From an uncultured Eubacteriales bacterium (lineage in GTDB: Bacteria; Bacillota; Clostridia; Oscillospirales; Acutalibacteraceae): a stretch of 5,015 nucleotides of DNA. A model generated the notes under the pieces. The model made no database searches. It was not told the origin of the DNA and saw only the letters and a list, made by a program, of their open reading frames with translations. The first letter of the stretch is position 1. Each line of letters opens with the position of its first letter. A program made the translations under genes and the position numbers. Location: positions 1 to 5,015 of the forward strand of contig CAKSKO010000106.1 in assembly GCA_934465125.1 (NCBI GenBank). Direction: 5' to 3'. Below, in pieces: positions 1 through 5,015 of the stretch.

Positions 1-858
1 CCCTTTATTAAAGTGGAACATGTCGATTTTCGATACCGTGAAGAGGAAGGAGAGGAAGGATTTTCAGCGCTAAAAAACATAGACCTTCAGATCGTAGAAG
101 GTGAATTTGTTGCACTGCTAGGGCACAATGGTTGCGGGAAGTCCACTTTGGCAAAGCATTTTAACGGACTGATTCTTCCGAGCGCTGGGAAGGTATTTGT
201 TGACTCCACAGATACAGCGGATCACGATAAAAAGTATGAAATTCGCTCAAAGGTGGGGCTAGTTCTGCAAAACCCCGACAACCAGATTGTTGCTGGGGTG
301 GTGGAAGACGATGTTGCGTTTGGTCCTGAAAATTTGGGGTTACCATCACCAGTAATCAAAGAAAGAGTTGAAAGAGCACTCAAAGCTGTCGACATGTATC
401 AATACAGAAAAAATTCTCCGGAAAAACTCTCTGGAGGGCAAAAACAACGCGTTGCCATCGCGGGGATTATCGCGATGGAACCAAAGTGCATTGTACTTGA
501 TGAGCCAACGGCGATGCTCGATCCAAGAGGCAGAGAAGAAGTGCTCGAGACAATTCAGAAACTCAACCGTGAAAAAGGGATTACGATTATTTTGATTACA
601 CATTATATGGAAGAAGCGGTTTTAGCAGATCGGGTTATTGTGATGGATCAAGGAAGCATTTTAATAGAAGGACCACCAAGAGAAGTCTTTTCGGAAACAG
701 ATCTATTAAAAAAACATCACCTGACGCTTCCGCAACCGACAGAATTTGCAGAGAAGCTTATCAAACATGGATGCCATCTCCCAAAGGGAATTTTAAATAG
801 TTGTGAGTGTACACAAGCACTGCTGGAGCTTTTGGAGGAAAACGATGGCGATCATTGA
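1..858 (+). CDS. ecfA1: ECF transporter ATPase EcfA1 (5' end outside window)
   Basis: This is one of the two cytoplasmic ATPases that power an energy-coupling factor importer. It pairs with EcfA2 and drives EcfT. Counting from the GTG at 13, all ABC ATPase motifs are intact: Walker A GHNGCGKST (37-45), Q-loop Gln86, signature LSGGQKQR (139-146), Walker B ending LDEPT with catalytic Glu164, D-loop AMLDP and switch His197. The AxLDP D-loop with Met, followed by a second ATPase with AGLDP, fits the usual EcfA1/EcfA2 distinction. The frame is open to base 1 and reads PFIK before the GTG. In this family the conserved beginning is IKVEHVxFxY, so the GTG at 13 is probably an internal Val and the true start lies upstream. 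A Glu-rich loop (about residues 10-15) sits just after the A-loop Tyr8. The 3' end overlaps ecfA2 by 14 nt. Family assignment is very secure; the A1 versus A2 label rests on order and D-loop. Confidence 0.95.
   Translation, partial: PFIKVEHVDFRYREEEGEEGFSALKNIDLQIVEGEFVALLGHNGCGKSTLAKHFNGLILPSAGKVFVDSTDTADHDKKYEIRSKVGLVLQNPDNQIVAGVVEDDVAFGPENLGLPSPVIKERVERALKAVDMYQYRKNSPEKLSGGQKQRVAIAGIIAMEPKCIVLDEPTAMLDPRGREEVLETIQKLNREKGITIILITHYMEEAVLADRVIVMDQGSILIEGPPREVFSETDLLKKHHLTLPQPTEFAEKLIKHGCHLPKGILNSCECTQALLELLEENDGDH
834..840 (+). promoter_or_regulatory. Ribosome binding site of ecfA2
   Basis: GGAGGAA lies inside the end of ecfA1, with 6 nt between GGAGG and the ATG at 845. This decides the ecfA2 start. 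The in-frame GTG at 803 would add 14 residues that do not resemble the family and has no such site. The position suggests that ecfA2 is translated by ribosomes finishing ecfA1. Confidence 0.8.
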
Positions 859-1711
859 AACAAAAGAATTATGCTACCAATATGGAATCAATACACCGTT
901 TGAAAAAACAGCGGTTAAAGATGTCAGTATATCAATAACAAAAGGTGAGTTTATCGGTGTAATTGGTCATACCGGTTCGGGAAAATCAACCTTTGTGCAG
1001 CAGTTAAACGGGTTATTGCGTCCAACCAACGGAGCGGTTTTTCTCGACGGTAAGAATATCTGGGAAGAGCCAAAAAAAATTAGAGAAATACGGTTTCGGG
1101 TCGGGATGGTGTTTCAATATCCGGAGCATCAGCTGTTTGAAGAGACGGTGTATGAGGATATTGCATTTGGCCCAAAGAATATGGGGCTTAACAAAGAAGA
1201 GATCGATAAACGGGTTAAGATGGCGGCAAAATTTGCAGGACTAGATTCGAGCTTATTTCTCAAATCTCCGTTTGAACTTTCCGGAGGGGAAAAACGACGT
1301 ACAGCGATCGCAGGAGTCATCGCAATGGATCCGGAGGTTTTCATTTTAGATGAACCAACAGCAGGGCTTGATCCAAGAGGCAGAGATGCTCTATTACAAC
1401 AGATTGTATCGTATCATAGAAAACGGAACAATACCATTTTATTTGTTTCTCATAATATGGAAGATATCGCAAAAATTTCTGATAGAGTACTTGTATTGGA
1501 TCATGGAGAGGTTTATATGTTTGACGATACAAGAACAGTATTTTCAAGAGGAAAAGAACTGGAGAAAATCGGACTGCGCGTTCCAGAAATCACAAAAATT
1601 ATGATGAATCTAAAGGAGAAAGGATATGCGGTTGATTCGGGAATTATCACAGTGGAAGAGGGAGTAAAGCAAGTGATGAAACTGCTTAAAAATCGTGGAG
1701 GAAAATTATGA
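845..1711 (+). CDS. ecfA2: ECF transporter ATPase EcfA2
   Basis: This is the second cytoplasmic ATPase of the ECF importer module and forms a heterodimer with EcfA1 beneath EcfT. The protein is 288 residues, normal for the family. Motifs in order: Walker A GHTGSGKST (41-49), Q-loop Gln91, signature LSGGEKRR (145-152), Walker B ending LDEPT with Glu170, D-loop AGLDP (173-177) and switch His203. The N-terminal stretch TPFEKTAVKDVS before Walker A is typical of EcfA2. Both ATPases keep the catalytic glutamate, so both nucleotide sites look competent. The ATG at 845 is chosen over the in-frame GTG at 803 because it has a well-placed GGAGG and the product then begins at the conserved first strand. 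The gene overlaps ecfA1 by 14 nt and ecfT by 4 nt (ATGA), which suggests coupled translation and matched subunit amounts. The alternative, a generic CbiO-type ATPase, is unlikely given the paired gene and EcfT. Confidence 0.95.
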   Translation: MAIIETKELCYQYGINTPFEKTAVKDVSISITKGEFIGVIGHTGSGKSTFVQQLNGLLRPTNGAVFLDGKNIWEEPKKIREIRFRVGMVFQYPEHQLFEETVYEDIAFGPKNMGLNKEEIDKRVKMAAKFAGLDSSLFLKSPFELSGGEKRRTAIAGVIAMDPEVFILDEPTAGLDPRGRDALLQQIVSYHRKRNNTILFVSHNMEDIAKISDRVLVLDHGEVYMFDDTRTVFSRGKELEKIGLRVPEITKIMMNLKEKGYAVDSGIITVEEGVKQVMKLLKNRGGKL

Positions 1712-2523
1712 TTAGAGATCTTACAATTGGGCAGTATTTTCCCGCAAAATCAATTTTGCACCAAATGGATCCGAGAATAAAAGTACTGTTAACACTTGCG
1801 TTGATTATACTGATTTTCAGTACAGGAAATTATGTAGCGCTGGGGCTTGTAACCGTTTTTGCCTTTCTAATGGTGTTTTTGTCGGGCATTTCGATGAAGT
1901 TATATTTAAAAAGCTTAAAGATGGTTTTATTTCTTGTTTTATTTACCGCTATACTCAACTTATTTTATGGGGTCGGTGAACCTATTTTTCAGTGGGGGTT
2001 TTTAAAGATTACAGAAGCCGGCATTAATAATAGCATTTTTGTCTTTATAAGAATTACAAGCTTGATTTTGGTAAGTTCTGTTTTAACGTTTACAACGACC
2101 CCAACAGATTTAACGGATGGATTGGAGCGATTGATGCAACCGCTGAAACTTTTCCATGTCAAAGTTTCAGAAATCGCGATGATGATGACGATTGCGATGC
2201 GATTTGTACCGACGCGTTTAGAGGAGACTGATAAGATCACGAATGCTCAAAAAGCCAGAGGAGCTGATTTAGAGAGTGGAGGCTTCATTCAAAGAATGAG
2301 AGCGTTGATTCCGATTTTGGTTCCACTTTTTGTATCATCATTTCGAAGAGCATATGATCTTGCAATGGCAATGGAATGCCGGTGTTATCGCGGAGGGGAT
2401 CACAGGACAAGAATGAAGACATTACACATGAAAACGTTAGACGGATGCGCTATTTTAGTGGTAGGATTATTGTGTACGGGGGTAATATTATGCAACATTC
2501 GATTGGTACCGACAATCAGATAA
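1708..2523 (+). CDS. ecfT: ECF transporter transmembrane protein EcfT
   Basis: This is the membrane subunit that links the EcfA1/EcfA2 ATPases to interchangeable S components, which bind vitamins or metal cofactors. It has 271 residues, the usual size. Hydrophobic segments lie at about 25-40, 42-60, 71-88, 109-130 and 246-263, with a long cytoplasmic coupling region between the last two. The N-terminal part contains the family-typical LDPR-like MDPRIKVLL (20-28). The two short Arg-centred coupling motifs that contact the ATPases are visible: ARG at 183-185 and, unusually, CRC at 224-226 within AMECRCYRGG, where Ala-Arg-x is usual. The start is ATG at 1708, overlapping the ecfA2 stop, with GGAGG at 1697-1701 and a 6-nt spacer. 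No S-component gene is nearby, so the transported substrate cannot be named; this is expected for a group II module shared by several S subunits. Confidence 0.95.
   Translation: MIRDLTIGQYFPAKSILHQMDPRIKVLLTLALIILIFSTGNYVALGLVTVFAFLMVFLSGISMKLYLKSLKMVLFLVLFTAILNLFYGVGEPIFQWGFLKITEAGINNSIFVFIRITSLILVSSVLTFTTTPTDLTDGLERLMQPLKLFHVKVSEIAMMMTIAMRFVPTRLEETDKITNAQKARGADLESGGFIQRMRALIPILVPLFVSSFRRAYDLAMAMECRCYRGGDHRTRMKTLHMKTLDGCAILVVGLLCTGVILCNIRLVPTIR
2478..2483 (+). promoter_or_regulatory. Weak ribosome binding site of truA
   Basis: GGGGGT lies 6 nt before the ATG at 2490, inside the ecfT coding region. It is a poor Shine-Dalgarno match compared with the GGAGG of its neighbours. Translation of truA may therefore depend on ribosomes arriving from ecfT, whose stop lies 34 nt into truA. 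This is inference. Confidence 0.4.
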
Positions 2524-3269
2524 GAAACCTTCTTTTAACGCTTTGCTATGATGGACGAAATTACCACGGTTGGCAGATTCAGAAGAATGCCTGTAGTATA
2601 CAGGAGGTATTTCAGAAAGCGCTTTATCAAATCATCGGTCAGGAAGTGGATATTAAGGGGTGTAGTAGGACGGATGCGTTTGTACATGCAAATATGTATT
2701 GTATCAGTTTCCATACCGTACATACCATCCCCTGTGAAAGATTGGTCGTGGCGCTCAATCATTATCTTCCGATGGACATCGCTGTTTGCAGCTGCAAAGA
2801 AGTGCCTTTATCTTTTCATGCGAGATATTCTGCAACAGGAAAAGAGTATGTTTACAAAATTTGGAACAATAAAATCAGGAGTCCATTTTTGAATGGGTAT
2901 GCGTTCCATTATTGGTATGATTTAGACATCAGGAAGCTTCAAAGAGCAGCAGACGATTATATTGGGACGCATGATTTTACTTCATTTTGTACATTCGACC
3001 AAAGGAAAACCGGTAATCTGGTTCGTACTGTTAAAAAATTTACAGTAGAGCGTCAGGGGAGCATGGTGCTTATGACGGTACAGGCTGATGGATTTTTATA
3101 TCATATGGTCCGTATCATGGTTGGGACACTGCTACGTGTTGCAGAGGGCAAAATCAAAGAGGATGGTATTTCTATGATTATCGAAGCCAGAGATCGTAGC
3201 AAAGCGGGGCCAACAGCGAGAGCGTGTGGCCTATATCTAAACAAAGTGTTTTATGAGGAGGTGGAATGA
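2490..3269 (+). CDS. truA: tRNA pseudouridine synthase A (TruA)
   Basis: TruA converts uridines 38-40 in the anticodon arm of tRNAs to pseudouridine, in the cytoplasm. From the ATG at 2490 the protein has 259 residues, the usual size. Landmarks in order: the first strand with YDGRNYHGWQ (20-29), the catalytic motif GCSRTDAFVHA with Asp62, the second-half motif ARYSATGKEYVYKI (111-124), GTHDFTSF (159-166), HMVRIMVGTLL (205-215) and TARACGLYL (242-250) near the end. The GCSRTD form of the catalytic loop is, as I recall, common in clostridial homologues; the usual Gly after RTDA is Phe64 here, which is unusual. Start choice: an ORF extends upstream to 2376, but those residues read through ecfT and do not resemble TruA. 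ATG 2490 is the last standard start before the conserved first strand. It leaves about ten poorly conserved residues at the N-terminus and a 34-nt overlap with ecfT. Confidence 0.93.
   Translation: MQHSIGTDNQIRNLLLTLCYDGRNYHGWQIQKNACSIQEVFQKALYQIIGQEVDIKGCSRTDAFVHANMYCISFHTVHTIPCERLVVALNHYLPMDIAVCSCKEVPLSFHARYSATGKEYVYKIWNNKIRSPFLNGYAFHYWYDLDIRKLQRAADDYIGTHDFTSFCTFDQRKTGNLVRTVKKFTVERQGSMVLMTVQADGFLYHMVRIMVGTLLRVAEGKIKEDGISMIIEARDRSKAGPTARACGLYLNKVFYEEVE
3256..3263 (+). promoter_or_regulatory. Strong ribosome binding site before a TTG start
   Basis: AGGAGGTG is a near-perfect anti-16S match inside the last codons of truA, with 8 nt between GGAGG and the TTG at 3270. It decides the start of the following gene. 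The nearby ATG at 3266 is in another frame and opens only a very short reading frame. Confidence 0.8.
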
Positions 3270-4496
3270 TTGGGGAAAAAGCATCAAAATGAACCTTCAC
3301 AAGATAGAGAAAATAAAGCACTTCGTGGAATAGAAAACTGGGGTGACTCAAACAAAAGATCGTCTCGAATATCAAAAAAAACGAAAAGGATCCTTCTAGT
3401 TTTAACGGCGTGCTTTGTTTTTGTGTTAATCGCTTTCAACTTTCAGAATTTATCGCCTAAGAATATTGTTTTCTGGATGGAAGACAAATTTTTAGGTCTT
3501 GGCGGCGGATTGGGGTATCCTGTAGATATCGTTGGGACAAAGGTGGATGCAAATAATTTTAAACTGATGGAACACGATCTGATTGTGGTGAGTGATACCT
3601 CGTTTGTTGCGTTGAGCGCTTCCGGTAAGGAACTTACAAACCGCCAGCATAGCTTCAGCGATCCAATTTTAAAAACTGCAGGTTCCAAAGTACTGATTTA
3701 TAATCTTCAGGGAACAGGATACCAAACAGAAACAAGAGCAAAAACAATCGCAAAGCAAACGATGCCTTATCGTATTTTAACAGGCGCGATAGCTGCGAAT
3801 GGAAATTATGCGATTGTGACAGAATCAAAAGACTATTTGGGAGAAATGACGGTGTACGCCGAGGATCAGTCGGAACTCTACAAATATTATTTTTCGGAAT
3901 ATTATATTACAGATGTCTGTTTGAGTAATGATGGCAAATCAGCCGCTGCAGTCGGAATTTCTGCGAATGGGGGGACGTTAAAGTCTGTTTTGTATTTATT
4001 TCACATCAAAGACCAGGAACCAAAGGTGGTATTTGAATATGAAAACAATTTGATGCTTTCTGTAGAATATTGCTCAGATGGAAATGTGATTGCAGTAGGA
4101 GATACATTGACCAGTTTTATTCATCCATCAAAAAAAGAGAAACAAGATTTTGCTTATGATAAAAAGAGTTTAACATGTTTTGAAACCGATACAGATTCTG
4201 GTGTAGTGCTGTCTTTATCTTCTACAGCGGATAATAGAAACTGTCAGGTTATCTCATTTGACAAGAGCGGAAAAACAATCGCTCAGATTGAAACAGGTAG
4301 GAAAGTTTATTCTGTTGCGATCAAGGATAGTAGAATTGCAGTATTGTCCGACGGTAATATCATTACCTATTCCTCTAAAGGTGAACAAAAAGGACAATAT
4401 GAGGTTGGCAATGACTCAAAAAAGATTCTATTGCCAACTCAGGATAAAGCGTATGTTTTAGGAATCAGCGAAATAAAATTGTTTGATTTAACATAA
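3270..4496 (+). CDS. Membrane-anchored DUF5711-like protein of unknown function
   Basis: The function is unknown. The 408-residue product has a polar, charged N-terminus (1-40, ending SRISKKTKR), one hydrophobic segment at about 41-57, and a long soluble C-terminal part. By the positive-inside rule it is a signal-anchor protein with the C-terminal domain outside the cell. That domain is rich in beta-strand stretches separated by short Gly/Asp/Asn turns, with recurring phrases of the type 'VLSDGNIITYSSKGE' (358-372), 'LSNDGKSAAAVGI' (218-230) and 'SFDKSGKTIAQIETG' (329-343), which suggests a beta-propeller of six to eight blades. No catalytic motif is evident. The layout and position resemble the clostridial DUF5711 family; this is from memory and not a search. 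The TTG start directly follows the truA stop and has a near-consensus ribosome binding site. The gene is probably co-transcribed with truA. A role in envelope sensing or protein binding is only a guess. Confidence 0.8.
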   Translation: MGKKHQNEPSQDRENKALRGIENWGDSNKRSSRISKKTKRILLVLTACFVFVLIAFNFQNLSPKNIVFWMEDKFLGLGGGLGYPVDIVGTKVDANNFKLMEHDLIVVSDTSFVALSASGKELTNRQHSFSDPILKTAGSKVLIYNLQGTGYQTETRAKTIAKQTMPYRILTGAIAANGNYAIVTESKDYLGEMTVYAEDQSELYKYYFSEYYITDVCLSNDGKSAAAVGISANGGTLKSVLYLFHIKDQEPKVVFEYENNLMLSVEYCSDGNVIAVGDTLTSFIHPSKKEKQDFAYDKKSLTCFETDTDSGVVLSLSSTADNRNCQVISFDKSGKTIAQIETGRKVYSVAIKDSRIAVLSDGNIITYSSKGEQKGQYEVGNDSKKILLPTQDKAYVLGISEIKLFDLT

Positions 4497-4519
4497 AATA
4501 ATCATTTAAAAATTACTAT

Positions 4520-4558
4520 TTGTCAAATGTTGTAGTTTTGCGATAAATATGCTATATT
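4520..4558 (+). promoter_or_regulatory. Candidate sigma-A promoter region for the CvpA gene
   Basis: Two overlapping arrangements fit a vegetative promoter. In one, TTGTAG (4530-4535) is separated by 17 nt from TATATT (4553-4558), which is preceded by TGC, an extended -10. In the other, TTGTCA (4520-4525, five of six matches to TTGACA) is separated by 16 nt from GATAAA (4542-4547), also preceded by TGC. Either would give a leader of roughly 50-70 nt before the TTG at 4620. AT-rich DNA yields such matches easily, so this is tentative. Confidence 0.45.
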
Positions 4559-4605
4559 AATACTAGTAAAAACTATTTTAGCATGTTAATCTGATTTTTT
4601 ATGAT

Positions 4606-4613
4606 AAGGTGGG
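4606..4613 (+). promoter_or_regulatory. Ribosome binding site of the CvpA-family gene
   Basis: AAGGTGGG ends 6 nt before the TTG at 4620 and supports that codon as the start. The ATG at 4601 is in a different frame. Confidence 0.65.
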
Positions 4614-4619
4614 AAAGCT

Positions 4620-5015
4620 TTGAGTTTTTTACTCGATGTAGGGGTAATCCTTTTATTTATCATATTTGTTGTGGAAGGATTCCACCGTGGTGTGGTTCGT
4701 TCTCTGCTTGATTTGGTTGGAGCAATTGTGTCTTTATTGCTTGCTTCCTATTTGGCCTCTATTTTTTCAGAAATGATTTATCATGAATTTGTCAGCGGTG
4801 CGTTGATTGAAAAAATTGACTCAGTTTTAAAAAGCAATGTAACGGCTGACGTCAACACACAGATCACTGCGATGTTTGAAGATTTCCCGCAGTTTGTCAC
4901 CAACTCTTTAGGAGTTTATGGAATTACAGCTTCTTCCATTAACGATATTATCAATCATTCAGCAGGAAATGCGCCGGCCGAAATTGAAAGTATGATTTCT
5001 CCTGTGGTAATCAAC
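4620..5015 (+). CDS. CvpA-family membrane protein (3' end outside window)
   Basis: This is the N-terminal 132 residues of a CvpA-family protein; the frame is open to the last base. It begins with a hydrophobic helix (about 4-18), followed by the family hallmark EGFHRGVVRSLLDLVG (19-34), a Gly-Phe-x-Arg-Gly turn leading into a second hydrophobic helix (about 32-49). A polar, probably extracytoplasmic stretch (50-132) follows and ends at the window edge before the expected further membrane helices. CvpA was named for colicin V production in E. coli; the wider family is thought to act in envelope maintenance, and its molecular activity is not settled. The start is TTG, with AAGGTGGG upstream. 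It follows the DUF5711-like gene by 123 nt on the same strand, so it may be transcribed from its own promoter, by read-through, or both. The long loop after helix two may reflect the larger Firmicute form of the family. Confidence 0.82.
   Translation, partial: MSFLLDVGVILLFIIFVVEGFHRGVVRSLLDLVGAIVSLLLASYLASIFSEMIYHEFVSGALIEKIDSVLKSNVTADVNTQITAMFEDFPQFVTNSLGVYGITASSINDIINHSAGNAPAEIESMISPVVIN

Larger units (their letters stand above)
4497..4619 (+). other. AT-rich intergenic region
   Basis: This is the only real gap in the window (123 nt). It holds candidate promoters and the ribosome binding site of the next gene. I see no hairpin followed by a T-run, so no intrinsic terminator can be called after the DUF5711-like gene, and read-through into the CvpA gene is possible. 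Confidence 0.6.

Noticed and set aside
455..478. Perfect 8-bp inverted repeat (CCATCGCG / CGCGATGG) with an 8-nt loop inside ecfA1
   Set aside because: It falls on the conserved AIAGIIAM coding stretch after the ABC signature, so codon constraint explains it. There is no T-run and no regulatory context.
346..603. Reverse-strand and alternate-frame ORFs within the ATPase, EcfT and TruA genes
   Set aside because: They are shadows of strongly conserved genes, have no family resemblance and no ribosome binding sites of note.
803..844. GTG at 803 as an earlier start of ecfA2
   Set aside because: The added residues do not resemble the family, and the GGAGG at 834-838 fits only the ATG at 845.
520..1386. 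Identical 17-nt stretch in ecfA1 (520-536) and ecfA2 (1370-1386)
   Set aside because: Both copies encode the conserved DPRGR segment of the D-loop, so paralogy explains it; it is not a mobile or recombination repeat.
2785..2798. 14-bp perfect palindrome TTTGCAGCTGCAAA inside truA
   Set aside because: One such palindrome in about 5 kb is close to chance, and it lies mid-gene with no second copy seen.
4404..4438. 9-bp inverted repeat (GTTGGCAAT / ATTGCCAAC) with a 17-nt loop near the 3' end of the DUF5711-like gene
   Set aside because: It lies inside the coding region about 60 nt before the stop and lacks a following T-run. The length and loop are near chance expectation, so it is not a terminator.
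4564..4575. Small TAGT-AAAA-ACTA hairpin in the intergenic gap
   Set aside because: A 4-bp AT-rich stem is too weak for a terminator or operator call.

Overview
The window holds six genes, all on the + strand, packed almost head to tail. The first and last run off the edges. Low G+C, strong GGAGG-type ribosome binding sites, two TTG starts and the gene order point to a Firmicute, most likely a member of class Clostridia. That placement is inferred from family resemblance and layout, not from a marker gene.

Bases 1-2523 encode the shared energy-coupling module of a group II ECF vitamin/micronutrient importer: ATPases EcfA1 and EcfA2 and the transmembrane coupling protein EcfT. No substrate-binding S component is in the window, as expected for group II systems, whose S subunits lie elsewhere and share one module. 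The genes overlap (14 nt for ecfA1/ecfA2, 4 nt for ecfA2/ecfT), which suggests one transcript with coupled translation. ecfA1 is open to base 1, and its real start probably lies just upstream.

truA (tRNA pseudouridine synthase A) follows, overlapping the end of ecfT by 34 nt. The ecfA1-ecfA2-ecfT-truA order is the classic continuation of the Firmicute ribosomal-protein operon (rpoA-rplQ upstream). Here truA is not followed by rplM-rpsI. Instead there is a TTG-started, membrane-anchored protein of unknown function that resembles DUF5711 (bases 3270-4496). After a 123-nt AT-rich gap with candidate promoters comes the start of a CvpA-family membrane protein (4620 to the edge).

Functionally, this is a housekeeping block: cofactor uptake energised by ATP, tRNA modification, then two cell-envelope genes. 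I found no RNA gene, mobile element, CRISPR array, convincing terminator or sign of recent transfer, and no evidence of a new defence or mobile system. The points most worth a second look are the uncharacterised DUF5711-like/CvpA neighbourhood, an atypical residue next to the TruA catalytic aspartate, and a Cys-Arg-Cys second coupling motif in EcfT.
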